Positions 8,453 to 17,586 of a stretch of DNA of 64,000 nucleotides are shown piece by piece; positions within the stretch are counted from its first letter, which is position 1, and every line of letters begins with the position of its first letter. The notes under the pieces are model-generated. The model searched no databases, was not told where the DNA came from, and saw nothing but the letters and a program-made list of their open reading frames with translations. The translations under genes were made by a program, and so were the position numbers. Source of the stretch: DVED01 sp963838375 (lineage in GTDB: Bacteria > Cyanobacteriota > Cyanobacteriia > Cyanobacteriales > Geitlerinemataceae); the NCBI GenBank assembly GCA_963838375.1, contig CAWIQY010000021.1, positions 434,001-498,000 on the forward strand, in the 5' to 3' direction.

Positions 8453-8601
8453 TTCTCCCGATGGAACCCCAGGCTAAAAGTTAACAGAAAAATAATGACA
8501 GTACGCAAAAGAGATTGGGTGGGTCATGGAAAAACCCACGACACCTTGGTTTACAATTTGTTTCGTGGGTTCGATCTCGAAGCTCTGGCAGGAGGAAAGT
8601 T

Positions 8602-9471
8602 TTGAACAAAGTGAGTTCGTCAAAAAAGTCAACGCCGGTCTCCGGGCGAGCTGTTGATGATATCCCCGAAGCCGTCAGGGATGTGCCCGTCGAATCGACG
8701 ACTGCGCCTTCTTCTGGAGGGGGAAAATGGCTGATTCGGTTTCTGTTGGGTGGTTTGGGGTTGGGCATTGCCGCACTAGCCACAAGTCTATGGTTCGTCT
8801 GGCACTCAGGGCAGCAACTGATGGCAAGTCAGCCGGAAACCTCTACCCCTATTCCATCGAATTCGGATTCGCCGTCTGGGGCAACGACCAACGATCGAGA
8901 CAATCTATTAGGACATTTACCCTACGAGGAAGCTCCTGCCGAAGAACTGCAATCGATCGTACCCGACGGAAGTATCAAACTACGCCAAGCCGCAGCCGAC
9001 GAGTTTATAGCAATGGAGGCGGCAGCACAAGCCGATGGCATCAGCTTGGTGGCGATCTCGGGTTTTCGCACCCTAGAGGAACAAGAATATTTATTTTTCG
9101 ACATCAAAGCCGAACGGGGTCAGGAAGCGAAAAAACGGGCTGAAGTCAGTGCTCCTCCGGGTTACAGCGAGCATCACACTGGCTATACCGTCGATATTGG
9201 GGATGGCAATACCCCGGCAGCCAATTTGAGTGTGGATTTTGAAAAGACGGAAGCATTTAAGTGGCTAGAAGCCAATGCACCTTACTACAGTTTCGAGTTG
9301 TCATTTCCCCAAGATAATCCCCAAGGCGTGTCTTACGAACCCTGGCATTGGCGGTTTGTGGGCGATCGCGACAGTCTCGAAACCTTTTATAAAGCTCGTG
9401 GTTTGAGCGAAGACCAGACCCCATCTCCCACTGAAACCCGCAGCCGGGAGACCGAAGAAAGCCGCCAGTAA
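8602..9471 (+). CDS. D-Ala-D-Ala carboxypeptidase, M15 (VanY-type) family
   Basis: A zinc carboxypeptidase that trims the terminal D-alanine from peptidoglycan stem peptides outside the inner membrane. The zinc motifs are visible: SEHHTGYTVDIGD (SxHxxGxxxD) and EPWHWRF (ExxHxR/W). One membrane span (about WLIRFLLGGLGLGIAALATS) follows a short cytosolic N-terminus and anchors the enzyme in the periplasm, with a Ser/Pro-rich linker before the catalytic domain. I chose TTG 8602 as start because GGAGGA at 8591-8596 sits six bases upstream; the longer frame from 8515 has no ribosome site. The PBP4-type carboxypeptidase gene follows after seven bases, so the two probably form an operon for wall maturation. 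Confidence 0.85.
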   Translation: MNKVSSSKKSTPVSGRAVDDIPEAVRDVPVESTTAPSSGGGKWLIRFLLGGLGLGIAALATSLWFVWHSGQQLMASQPETSTPIPSNSDSPSGATTNDRDNLLGHLPYEEAPAEELQSIVPDGSIKLRQAAADEFIAMEAAAQADGISLVAISGFRTLEEQEYLFFDIKAERGQEAKKRAEVSAPPGYSEHHTGYTVDIGDGNTPAANLSVDFEKTEAFKWLEANAPYYSFELSFPQDNPQGVSYEPWHWRFVGDRDSLETFYKARGLSEDQTPSPTETRSRETEESRQ

Positions 9472-9478
9472 ATCGCCG

Positions 9479-10846
9479 ATGAACCTCCTGAAATTTCTTA
9501 CCCTTGCCTCAATTTCCATCGCTCTTTTGGTCGGATGCGAGACCGAAGATCCCGAAGCGACGCCCAGTGTCAAGTTGCCGCCTGCGGGATCGAAACAGTT
9601 TGTCGAGCGCACTAACCCGGTTTCTGCCCCACCTAAACCCGATCGTCCCTTAACTGTCCCCCCAGATGTCCCCGATGCGCAAGTTCAACAGCAAATCGAG
9701 AAATTCCTGACTCGTCTGACTTCTGAAGGATTCCCACCGGAAAACCAAGGGGTGTGGATTCAAACGGAAGACACTTTACTCGCCAATCACCAAGGAACCA
9801 AACCCCTCCCCGCCGCTTCTGTGACTAAAGTGGCAACTGCCTTAGCTGCATTGGAAATTTTCGGTGCCGATCGTCAGTTTGTCACCGAAGTTGGGGCAGT
9901 GGGTTCGATCGAAGATGGGGTATTACAAGGGGATTTGGTGATCGATAGCGAAGGCGATCCGTTTCTGCGCTGGGAAGAGGCGATCGCTATCGGCAATCTT
10001 CTCAACGAACTGGGCATCCGGCGCGTGACCGGAGACACGATCGTCAACGACAAGTTTTACATGAATTTTTGCCCAAACTCCTTCGATCCTTGCGCCCTCT
10101 CTCCGGGAGAATTGTTATTTGAAGGATTGGATGAGCGTTTGTGGACCGCAGAAGCGCTGCAACAGTACCAACAACTCCCCCTGGGAACACCGCGTCCCCA
10201 AGTGACGATCGAAGGGACAGTACGGGTAGAATCCCAACTTCCCGATGGCGTAAAACCCTTAATTCGGCATTACTCACCACCGCTGGTGGAGCAAGTCAAG
10301 CTGATGAATCGTTACAGCAATAATATGGTCGCTGAAGCACTCGCCAAGGCGGTTGGCGGCGCGAACGTCGTTGCTCGAACGGCAGCGGCAGCCACAGGCG
10401 TCCCCCCGGAAGAAATTCAATTGATTAACGGTTCCGGTTACGGAGAGGAAAATAAAATATCTCCTCGGGCGGCGGTGGCGCTGTTTCTAGCCCTGCAAAA
10501 CAACTTTCAAGCGTTTAACCTCAGCGCTGCGGATATTATTACTGTAGTGGGTGAAGATCGAGGGGTTTTAGATAGTCGATCGCTTCCGGAACTCTCGGTG
10601 GTGAAATCAGGTAGTTTGAATAATGTCAGCACGATCGCCGGTGCGGTGCCCACCCAAGTTCGCGGAACGGTTTGGATCGCTATTTTCAATGGGGGGGTCA
10701 ACATGGAAGGCTTTCGCGCTGCTCAAGATTCGCTCTTGAACGATTTTGTCAAGCAGTGGGGCGCGGTTTCTGCCTCTCCTGCCGAGTTAACGCCGATTCC
10801 TAATCCGATCGCCAAAAAGGCTCGTACGGAAATCGTCAAAGAGTAA
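9479..10846 (+). CDS. dacB: D-alanyl-D-alanine carboxypeptidase/endopeptidase, PBP4 (S13) family lipoprotein
   Basis: A penicillin-binding protein of the S13 class. The three active-site motifs can be read: ASVTKVATALAAL (SxxK, about residue 115), RYSNNMVAEAL (SxN), and VKSGSLNNV (KTG-like, here KSG). The N-terminus MNLLKFLTLASISIALLVGC ends in a lipobox (LVGC), so the mature protein should be lipid-anchored. The length (455) is usual. It follows the M15 peptidase gene by seven bases; both cleave D-Ala-D-Ala peptides by different chemistry, zinc and serine. The symbol follows the family and is not proof of orthology. Confidence 0.88.
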   Translation: MNLLKFLTLASISIALLVGCETEDPEATPSVKLPPAGSKQFVERTNPVSAPPKPDRPLTVPPDVPDAQVQQQIEKFLTRLTSEGFPPENQGVWIQTEDTLLANHQGTKPLPAASVTKVATALAALEIFGADRQFVTEVGAVGSIEDGVLQGDLVIDSEGDPFLRWEEAIAIGNLLNELGIRRVTGDTIVNDKFYMNFCPNSFDPCALSPGELLFEGLDERLWTAEALQQYQQLPLGTPRPQVTIEGTVRVESQLPDGVKPLIRHYSPPLVEQVKLMNRYSNNMVAEALAKAVGGANVVARTAAAATGVPPEEIQLINGSGYGEENKISPRAAVALFLALQNNFQAFNLSAADIITVVGEDRGVLDSRSLPELSVVKSGSLNNVSTIAGAVPTQVRGTVWIAIFNGGVNMEGFRAAQDSLLNDFVKQWGAVSASPAELTPIPNPIAKKARTEIVKE

Positions 10847-10933
10847 GCCGATCCCCGGCTGAAAGCACGGGGAATAAACCTAACAAAGCGATAAAATTCC
10901 AGTAGTACAACAACAATACTTGAATCTTGAATA

Positions 10934-11143
10934 ATGAAAGATCTACTAGAAAACCTCGCTCGTTACCCTCGTTACCTAGTCACCATTACCCTAGGCATTC
11001 TCTATAGCGCGGCAATCCGCTTTAAACCCCTGACGAAAAAACCCGTGACGCTGATCGCGCTGGTTGGGTTGAGTCTCTCGGGTGTCATGTTTCTTATTTT
11101 TACCCTCCAGGCGATGTTGGGGCTAAGTCCGGTAGACTGGTAA
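10934..11143 (+). CDS. ycf33: Ycf33/DUF751 small membrane protein
   Basis: A 69-residue protein with two hydrophobic spans (LVTITLGILYSAAIRF and VTLIALVGLSLSGVMFLIFTL), an N-terminal NLARYPRYLV motif and a GLSPVDW end. This is the Ycf33/DUF751 family, conserved in cyanobacteria and red-lineage plastids, with unknown function. It lies just upstream of rbfA, 42 bases away. Confidence 0.87.
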   Translation: MKDLLENLARYPRYLVTITLGILYSAAIRFKPLTKKPVTLIALVGLSLSGVMFLIFTLQAMLGLSPVDW

Positions 11144-11185
11144 ACGCAAAGTCTCAGCCCAATTAGCTGGAGTGGGGGCGAAATT

Positions 11186-11593
11186 ATGGCTAATAGTCGT
11201 CGAGTCGAACGGGTGGCATCGCTGATTAAGCGCGAAGTCAGCCAAATGCTGCTACATGGAATCAAAGACGATCGGGTTGGATCGGGGATCGTCAGTATTA
11301 CGGATGTGAATGTGTCCGGAGATCTGCAACACGCCAAAATTTTTGTGAGCATTTACGGGACGGAGGAAGCCAAAGCCGAAACCATGGCGGGGCTGGAATC
11401 GGCTGCTGGATACGTGCGATCGCACCTGGGTCAGCACCTGCGTTTGCGCCGGACGCCGGAAGTGAGTTTTGTCGAAGATCGCTCTCTCGAACGGGGCGAT
11501 CGAATGCTCGATTTGCTCAATCGCCTCAGCCGAGAGCGAGAGGCGTCTCAAGATCCCGAACCGTCTGTAGAAGTTGAGAAGTACCAGGAGTAA
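11186..11593 (+). CDS. rbfA: Ribosome-binding factor A
   Basis: RbfA binds the 30S subunit during late 16S rRNA maturation and cold adaptation. The 135-residue protein starts RRVERVASLIKREVSQML and holds the KH-like fold segments GIVSITDVNVSGDLQHAKIF and HLGQHLRLRRTPEVSFVEDR, all diagnostic. The acidic C-terminal tail is typical of cyanobacterial forms. It sits between ycf33 and the glycoside hydrolase gene, whose TTG start is five bases past the rbfA stop, implying one transcript. Confidence 0.95.
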   Translation: MANSRRVERVASLIKREVSQMLLHGIKDDRVGSGIVSITDVNVSGDLQHAKIFVSIYGTEEAKAETMAGLESAAGYVRSHLGQHLRLRRTPEVSFVEDRSLERGDRMLDLLNRLSREREASQDPEPSVEVEKYQE

Positions 11594-11598
11594 AAACG

Positions 11599-13299
11599 TT
11601 GGATCGTTCTACCGTTCCCATGGGGTTTCCCTCCCTGGATGAGTTGTCTTTAGAACGACTGGTGGCGCAGATGTTTGTTGTCCGCGCCTCGGGGTTCTTG
11701 TTCGATGGGCAAATTCGCTATCCGGCTTGGGAACCTCCTGCTGCCCAACTCCAGCGGTGGATTAGCGATGTGGGGGTGGGTGGGGTGATTTTGGTCGATG
11801 GCAGTGCCACAGAATTGATGGTGCGAAATCAGCAACTGCAATCCTGGGCGGATATTCCTTTGTTGATTTCGGCAGATATTGAGGAAGGAGTCGGTCAGCG
11901 ATTTGCCGGGGCAACTTGGTTTCCTCCGCCGATGGCGCTGGGGGCGATTTGGGAACGCGATCGATCTCTGGCTTTGCGCTACGCCGAACAAATGGGAGAA
12001 TCGACCGCACAAGAGGCATTAGCGATCGGTCTGAACTGGATTCTGGCGCCGGTGGTGGATGTGAACAACAATGCCGAGAACCCGGTGATTAATGTCCGGG
12101 CGTTCGGGCAAGATCCCACCACGGTTTCGGCGCTGGCAACGGCATTTATCCGGGGGACGCAACGTTACCCGGTTCTCAATACCGCCAAACATTTTCCCGG
12201 TCATGGCGATACGAGTGTGGACTCCCATCACGAGTTGCCGATACTGACCCATTCTCCCGAAAGACTTGCGCAGATTGAGTTACCGCCTTTCCAAGCTGCG
12301 ATCGATGCGGGAGCGGATGGAGTAATGACGGCTCATTTGGTGATTCCCGGTTGGGATGGGGCACAACCGGCGACGCTATCTTCGGAGATTCTTACGGGGC
12401 AGTTGCGGCAAAATCTGGGGTTTGAAGGGTTGATCGTTACCGATGCACTGGTGATGGGAGCGATTGCTAAGGGCTATGATGCCGGGGAAGCGCCGGTTTT
12501 AGCCATCGAAGCGGGGGCGGATATCGTCTTGATGCCTGTAGACCCGGTTGTCGGGGTTCGGGCGGTGTGTGCGGCGGTGTCGGCGGGTCGTCTCAGCCGC
12601 GATCGCATTTGCCAATCGGTCGATCGAATTTGGCAGGCAAAAGCTAAGGTGTTTCCCGATGGGAGGCCCAATCCCTTAGAGCCGAAAACCTCGATCGCTC
12701 AACTGGCGACTCCTGCCGCCCAGAACTGCGCGGCAGACATTCTGGGAGAATCCCTCCTCTTTGGAGGTTCCCTACCCTTGCTGCGCCCCACAGAGGCAAC
12801 AGAGACAACAGAGGCAACGGCGTGCCGAAATGTTATTGTCATCGACGATCCGTTTCAATGTTCCTTCCTCGATCGTCAAGCTCCGGCGATCGCACTGCCC
12901 CAACAACGGGGATATTCACTTCAACTGGTTGCCCGCAATACCATATCAGAAAACCCTAACACTGATAATTGTTGTGTCGCCGAATTGTTGCGAACTGTAA
13001 AGTTTTGCCCGACGTTGTTACAAGTTTTTGTGCGCGGTAACCCCTTTGGGACCAGCGCGTTGCTGGCAAAATTGGCAGCCGGTTGCCTGCAATACTTACT
13101 AGAAACGGGCGAATTGCAAGCCGTTGCCATCTATGGCAGTCCTTATACACTCGAGCAATTCATTCCGAAACTCCCGCCACGCTTGCCTTACGTGTTTTCT
13201 TACGGACAGATGCCCCGCGCCCAAGAGCGAGTTTTGGCAACCCTGTGGGGAGATGACGACATTCCGGCGCAGTCGAAGGGCGCTGGGAATTACCTTTAG
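11599..13299 (+). CDS. Glycoside hydrolase family 3, beta-N-acetylhexosaminidase-like
   Basis: The first 360 residues form a family 3 barrel with the NagZ hallmark KHFPGHGDTSVDSH and the nucleophile region LIVTDALVMGAI, where Asp is the expected nucleophile. NagZ-type enzymes remove N-acetylglucosamine from muropeptides during wall recycling. The protein is 566 residues, longer than NagZ (about 340), because of a C-terminal domain that ends FSYGQMPRAQERVLATLWG. TTG 11599 is preferred because AGGAG at 11586-11590 precedes it; ATG 11620 is an alternative. No signal peptide is seen, so the enzyme is likely cytosolic. It follows rbfA in an apparent operon. Confidence 0.85.
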   Translation: MDRSTVPMGFPSLDELSLERLVAQMFVVRASGFLFDGQIRYPAWEPPAAQLQRWISDVGVGGVILVDGSATELMVRNQQLQSWADIPLLISADIEEGVGQRFAGATWFPPPMALGAIWERDRSLALRYAEQMGESTAQEALAIGLNWILAPVVDVNNNAENPVINVRAFGQDPTTVSALATAFIRGTQRYPVLNTAKHFPGHGDTSVDSHHELPILTHSPERLAQIELPPFQAAIDAGADGVMTAHLVIPGWDGAQPATLSSEILTGQLRQNLGFEGLIVTDALVMGAIAKGYDAGEAPVLAIEAGADIVLMPVDPVVGVRAVCAAVSAGRLSRDRICQSVDRIWQAKAKVFPDGRPNPLEPKTSIAQLATPAAQNCAADILGESLLFGGSLPLLRPTEATETTEATACRNVIVIDDPFQCSFLDRQAPAIALPQQRGYSLQLVARNTISENPNTDNCCVAELLRTVKFCPTLLQVFVRGNPFGTSALLAKLAAGCLQYLLETGELQAVAIYGSPYTLEQFIPKLPPRLPYVFSYGQMPRAQERVLATLWGDDDIPAQSKGAGNYL

Positions 13300-13604
13300 A
13301 CGACTCGCTTCCCAAAAAGACTTGCGATCTTATCAGAATTTGTAGAAGTTAAGCGAAAGTCTTTAATAAAAATTAATAGGTTGTTAATATCCGCAATCGT
13401 AGGTTAGCGTGAAAATAATAGCTATTAGGTATATATTGCTACAAGAGACCTTCAAGCTAGGTTGGGTGGCTCCACCAAGCTAAGCGGGAGTTTTTCGGAA
13501 CGATTACCGCTACCTGAGATGAGCTCTAGAAAATCTCTCGAGTTCGGCCAGGATAAGGGTTTTTTAGCTATTGTCAAATTGTCAATGCTTTCGGGGTAAT
13601 CAAC
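13300..13604. other. Intergenic region before the DUF4327 gene
   Basis: A 305-base spacer. It holds an AT-rich stretch at about 13360-13435 that could contain a promoter. A hairpin-like segment around 13455-13482 (AGCTAGGTTGGGTGG pairing with CCACCAAGCT) is followed by GGGAGTTTTT, a terminator- or attenuator-like arrangement. No protein or tRNA is seen. Confidence 0.35.
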
Positions 13605-13835
13605 ATGGCTCTGTCAACTTCTACCATCCAATACACACTTGATGCAATTCAAGACGAAGCGCGTCATCTCGTTCAGCGAGGCTCTCTCAGCCGCCAACAA
13701 CCCATTTACACACTTTGCCAGTACATTCCGGCGCGAGAGTGGGTTGTGGTGGAAAACACGCTAGAACAGCACAGCTTTCTCCTACGCGATCGCATTGGCG
13801 ATTTAATGGGACAAGAAGCTTGGGAGAATGACTAA
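13605..13835 (+). CDS. DUF4327 family small protein
   Basis: 76 residues with the DUF4327 pattern: an N-terminal IQDEARHLVQRGSLSRQQPI, then YTLCQYIPAREW, and the end DRIGDLMGQEAWEND. The family is restricted to cyanobacteria and has no known role. The protein is soluble and of usual length. A strong inverted repeat follows at 13868-13911. Confidence 0.8.
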   Translation: MALSTSTIQYTLDAIQDEARHLVQRGSLSRQQPIYTLCQYIPAREWVVVENTLEQHSFLLRDRIGDLMGQEAWEND

Positions 13836-13867
13836 TTTCTGTCTTGGGATTTAACAACTGCGATCGC

Positions 13868-13911
13868 GTTGTCCCCGATGCGACACGATCGCAGAATGGG
13901 TCGGGGACAAC
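13868..13911. terminator. Hairpin between convergent genes
   Basis: GTTGTCCCCGA at 13868-13878 pairs with TCGGGGACAAC at 13901-13911, a perfect 11-bp stem. It lies between two converging genes, as expected of a bidirectional terminator. No clear T-run follows on either strand, so it could act as a transcript-end stabiliser. Confidence 0.5.
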
Positions 13912-13947
13912 GGAGCGAGAAAACCTTAAATTGAGAAAAACTTAACT

Positions 13948-14337
13948 TTAGGCATCTTCTTGCTCTCGGAGTAGCTCTAGCTCCTTACGCAGCGTCGCAA
14001 TCTGTTCGGTCAGTTCCTGAAGTTCTGTTTGCACGGCAATATCGACTTCCGCCGCCAGGGTTTCAGCCACTGACGAACTCGCCGAGTCGGTCGGGGGTCT
14101 ACTGGTCGCAGAGCGCCCCTGACCGATCGCGGTATCCACGAAATTGCGAGCTTCTTGCTCGGTTTGTTGACCTTTTTGCGCCCATGTAGCAGCAATTTCA
14201 GTCCACTCCAATTTGAGTAGATCTAGGTTTTCTTCGCGCTTTCGATCGTCTTGCAAGCTTTCGAGCAAAGAAGCTGTTGCGCCTACAGTAATACGGAATC
14301 CAGTTTGTAAGTTTTGGACTAGGTTATCGGAAGTCAT
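13948..14337 (-). CDS. Phasin-like coiled-coil protein of unknown function
   Basis: From ATG 14337 the protein reads MTSDNLVQNLQTGFRITVGA with the following TASLLESLQD, a central helical part with ARNFVDTAIGQG, and a C-terminal leucine-zipper-like coiled coil (LTEQIATLRKELELLREQ). The pattern resembles conserved cyanobacterial phasin-like proteins. The frame is open further upstream (to 14454), but that extension has no family character. There are no membrane spans. Function is unknown. Confidence 0.65.
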   Translation of the reverse strand: MTSDNLVQNLQTGFRITVGATASLLESLQDDRKREENLDLLKLEWTEIAATWAQKGQQTEQEARNFVDTAIGQGRSATSRPPTDSASSSVAETLAAEVDIAVQTELQELTEQIATLRKELELLREQEDA

Positions 14338-14557
14338 GGCAAACTCGTCGTTGTAGTGGCGATCGTCGAAGGCAGCGCCCCGACTATCTGGTCTAAAAAG
14401 TATGCTAGCACTGAAGCCAAGTTCGTAGAAAAGGGAAAGAGTGTCGATCGACATTTGCCCGATTGATGTTGCAGACCGATCGCTAGTGTTAAAATTAACT
14501 TAAAATCCGCCCAGCGGTGCGCCCAGAACAGATTTAAACCCTAACGGAGAGTGACCG

Positions 14558-15802
14558 ATGCCAGAGCCGATGAAGTGGGTCAACGCTTTGTCAACCCGTC
14601 CCTCCTTAGAAGCGGCTGTTGAAGAAGTTGTCGATTGCGTGCAGCAGTCGCTCCCCGGCGAGGCTAACTTAGGATTCGTTTTTATTTCCGCTGCTTTTGC
14701 CAGCGAGTATCCCCGGTTGATGCCCCTTTTACAAGAGCGTTTGTCCGTTCCCAATCTCATCGGCTGCGGCGGCGGCGGGATTGTTGGGGGAGATTTGCCA
14801 GGGCAGTCTCGGGAAATTGAAGGAGAACCGGCTCTGAGTCTGACGCTGGCGTATTTGCCGGGGGTGAAGGTCGAGACGTTCCATGTTTCATCCGAGGCGT
14901 TACCCGACTTAGATAGTCCGCCCCATCGATGGGTAGAAGCCATCGGCGTTCCACCCCAAGACTCCCCTCAGTTTATTTTGCTCGCCGATCCATTTCGCTC
15001 TCGAGTCAATGATTTGCTCGAAGGGTTGGATTTTGCCTATGCCGGATCGGTCAAAGTAGGCGGACTGGCAAGTGCGGGGTATAGCAATCGCGGCACGAGT
15101 TTATTTTGTAACTATCATCTTTACGATGAAGGGACGGTGGGGGTGGCGCTCAGCGGAAATGTGGTATTAGATGCGATCGTCGCTCAAGGATGTCGTCCCA
15201 TCGGCAAACCCTATCGCGTCACGGAAGGGGAACGCAACATCATTCTCGGGTTAGAAGAATCGACAGAAACCGGAGATCTTTTGCCGAGCGGTGATTCTCA
15301 ACCGCCACTGAAGTTGTTGCGGGAGTTACTGCAAACCCTGAGTCCCGAAGATCGGGAGTTAGCACAAAATTCTTTGTTTATCGGATTGGTGCGGGATGAG
15401 TTCAAACTGACATTAGATCGGGGAGACTTTCTGATTCGGAACTTAATTGGGGTCGATCCTCGTATGGGGGCGATCGCGATCGGCGATCGGGTGCGTCCCG
15501 GTCAGCGTATTCAGTTTCATCTCCGCGATGCTCAAACTTCTGCGGAAGACTTAGAAGTATTATTGCAAAAATACCAGAATAGTCACGATGGCACGGCAAC
15601 CGCAGGCGCCTTGATGTTTGCCTGTCTCGGACGTGGCGAAGGCTTATACGGCGAACCCGATTTTGATTCTCGTCTGTTCCAGAAACATCTCAAAGATGTC
15701 TCTCTGAGTGGTTTTTTCTGTAACGGGGAAATCGGTCCTGTGGGAGGCACGACGTTTTTACATGGCTATACGTCGGTGTTTGGGATTTGCCGCCAACCTT
15801 AG
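14558..15802 (+). CDS. FIST-domain sensory protein
   Basis: 414 residues that fit the FIST_N plus FIST_C arrangement: an N-terminal part with NLGFVFISAAFASEYPRLMP and LIGCGGGGIVGGD, a middle AYAGSVKVGGLASAG, and a C-terminal part with GALMFACLGRGEGLYG and LSGFFCNGEIGPVGG. FIST domains are predicted ligand-binding sensors, probably for amino acids, and are often coupled to kinases or cyclases. Here the protein stands alone with no output domain. It may signal through a partner elsewhere. Its neighbours give no pathway hint. Confidence 0.85.
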   Translation: MPEPMKWVNALSTRPSLEAAVEEVVDCVQQSLPGEANLGFVFISAAFASEYPRLMPLLQERLSVPNLIGCGGGGIVGGDLPGQSREIEGEPALSLTLAYLPGVKVETFHVSSEALPDLDSPPHRWVEAIGVPPQDSPQFILLADPFRSRVNDLLEGLDFAYAGSVKVGGLASAGYSNRGTSLFCNYHLYDEGTVGVALSGNVVLDAIVAQGCRPIGKPYRVTEGERNIILGLEESTETGDLLPSGDSQPPLKLLRELLQTLSPEDRELAQNSLFIGLVRDEFKLTLDRGDFLIRNLIGVDPRMGAIAIGDRVRPGQRIQFHLRDAQTSAEDLEVLLQKYQNSHDGTATAGALMFACLGRGEGLYGEPDFDSRLFQKHLKDVSLSGFFCNGEIGPVGGTTFLHGYTSVFGICRQP

Positions 15803-16219
15803 AAGTTGAGATCGGTTCAATAGCGGATAACTGTCTTTTAGTCGAGAGCTAAATTTTCCTCATCGTCTGGCGAGGCGGATATCTGATTGCCCACCAGGTG
15901 GCTCGTCCACTTGGTCTCGACTATGGCGCTATTTCTCATAAAAATAACAAAAACTTATCAAAAATATTACAAAACTTTACAAAACAGTTTTTGTTTGCTA
16001 GGCTGTACTATATCAGGCTAGAATTCAACTACCCAAATTTACCGCCAGCAAAAAGCCGCCATTTCCCAGTTCCGAATTAACGATCTGTGCAATCATTTCC
16101 ATAAGACTCGAATATTCATGGCACAACCTGGTGGTAAGGTCTTTGCACTTCAATGTGGCTAGCAGAGGTATTTCCCAACTCTCTCAACTGGTGTTTCTAT
16201 CTAGTTTTGTAACAAAGTA
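15803..16219. promoter_or_regulatory. Upstream region of the MAA cluster
   Basis: This 417-base non-coding stretch precedes mysA and should hold the cluster promoter. It contains an A-rich run at about 15940-15990 with repeated ACAAAAC-like units (direct repeats TTACAAAACTTTACAAAAC), then GTACTATATCAGGC near 16005. No recognised operator can be assigned. The ribosome site before mysA ATG 16220 is weak. No protein is credible here. Confidence 0.4.
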
Positions 16220-17575
16220 ATGAGTTCAATCCCAACACAATCCCCTTCGGTAGACTCTACCGAAAAATTCCTGCGATCCTTGACATCTCAGTCAGCGACG
16301 ACCATCGAGTCCGATCGCGATCCAAAATACTTGACCTCCCAGTGGTATACGGGTAACGGGGTCATTGAAGCTGCCGGGGATAATCGATCCTTTAAGGTTT
16401 GCGCCACCTACACCCTGGAAGCCGAGGTAAAACTCGTCAATGGCGTCTTCGATGTCGCCAATCCCGTTTTAGCCGAAGTGTATCGCGATCGAGCTCGCTG
16501 CGTGGCGGTGGTAGACCAGACTGTAGACGAACTCTACGGCGATCGACTGCGCCAATATTTCGAGTATTACGAAATTCCCCTAGAAGCCAAGGTGTTGCGC
16601 GCCTGGGAAGCCGATAAAACCCCAGAAACCGTCCACGAAATTCTGGCGTTTTTGGGCAAAGATGGTTGTGACGTTTCCCGCAACGAACCCGTGTTGGTGG
16701 TGGGTGGCGGTGTTCTCAGCGATGTAGCGGGACTTGCCTGCGCCCTGCAACACCGACGAACCCCTTACGTGATGGTGGGAACGACCGTGGTGGCTGCGAT
16801 CGATGCCGGTCCCTCGCCGCGAACCTGCACCAATGGCAAACAGTTTAAGAATAGCATCGGTGCTTATCATCCCCCCGTGCTGACCTTGGTCGATCGGGGC
16901 TTTTTCCGCACCCTCGATGTGGGACACGTCCGCAACGGCATGGCGGAAATCCTGAAAATGGCGATTACCGACGATCCCGAACTTTTCGAGCTGATGGAAA
17001 AGTATGGTGCGCGTTTAGTGGAAACTCACTTCGCCACCGTTGACGCCGATGCCGAACTGGAAAAGATTGCAGATGTTGTCATCTATCGGGCACTCTTTTC
17101 CTACATGAAGCACGAAGGGACGAATATGTTCGAGACCTTCCAAGATCGACCCCACTCTTACGGACACACCTGGAGCCCCCGTTTCGAGCCGGCGGTGAAG
17201 ATGATGCACGGTCATGCTGTTACGACAGGAATGGCATTTGGGGCGACCTTAGCGGTTACTCTAGGTTGGTTAGAGGAAGTCGATCGCGATCGCATCGTCA
17301 ATCTGTGCCGCTCTCTGGGTTTGACGGTATTCCATCCCATTCTCGAAGATCTCGATTTGATGATCGAAGGTCAAAAGAATATGCAGCGCAAACGTGGTAG
17401 CGGTGGATTGTGGGCAGCGCTACCCAAGGGAGGTATCGGTCAGTGCGACTACGCTCGGGAGATTTCACGGGAGACCTTAACCGAGGCAGTTGCCCAACAC
17501 AAAGAATTCTGTAGCGCCTTCTCTGACGGTGGTGCGGGTCAGCAGATGTACTTGAAGGATTTGGGTTTGGAATAG
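16220..17575 (+). CDS. mysA: Demethyl-4-deoxygadusol synthase (sugar phosphate cyclase), MysA
   Basis: A dehydroquinate-synthase-like cyclase that converts sedoheptulose 7-phosphate to demethyl-4-deoxygadusol, the first step to mycosporine-like amino acids. It has the NAD-binding region EPVLVVGGGVLSDVAGLACA, the active-site stretch IDAGPSPRTCTNGKQFKNS with IGAYHPP, NGMAEILKMAIT, and zinc ligands in SYGHTWSPRFEP and MHGHAVTTGMAF. The wording of these blocks and the neighbouring mysB and mysC favour this enzyme over 2-epi-5-epi-valiolone synthase. It has an N-terminal extension of about 50 residues before the cyclase domain, and 451 residues is slightly long. MysB follows after 11 bases. The gene is GC-rich compared with mysC. 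Confidence 0.9.
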   Translation: MSSIPTQSPSVDSTEKFLRSLTSQSATTIESDRDPKYLTSQWYTGNGVIEAAGDNRSFKVCATYTLEAEVKLVNGVFDVANPVLAEVYRDRARCVAVVDQTVDELYGDRLRQYFEYYEIPLEAKVLRAWEADKTPETVHEILAFLGKDGCDVSRNEPVLVVGGGVLSDVAGLACALQHRRTPYVMVGTTVVAAIDAGPSPRTCTNGKQFKNSIGAYHPPVLTLVDRGFFRTLDVGHVRNGMAEILKMAITDDPELFELMEKYGARLVETHFATVDADAELEKIADVVIYRALFSYMKHEGTNMFETFQDRPHSYGHTWSPRFEPAVKMMHGHAVTTGMAFGATLAVTLGWLEEVDRDRIVNLCRSLGLTVFHPILEDLDLMIEGQKNMQRKRGSGGLWAALPKGGIGQCDYAREISRETLTEAVAQHKEFCSAFSDGGAGQQMYLKDLGLE

Positions 17576-17586
17576 GGGAAACAGAG

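Noticed and set aside
16220..17575. Cyclase as 3-dehydroquinate synthase or 2-epi-5-epi-valiolone synthase
   Set aside because: The active-site wording (PSPRTCTNGKQFKNS, YGHTWSPRFEP) and the adjacent mysB and mysC genes fit demethyl-4-deoxygadusol synthase better.
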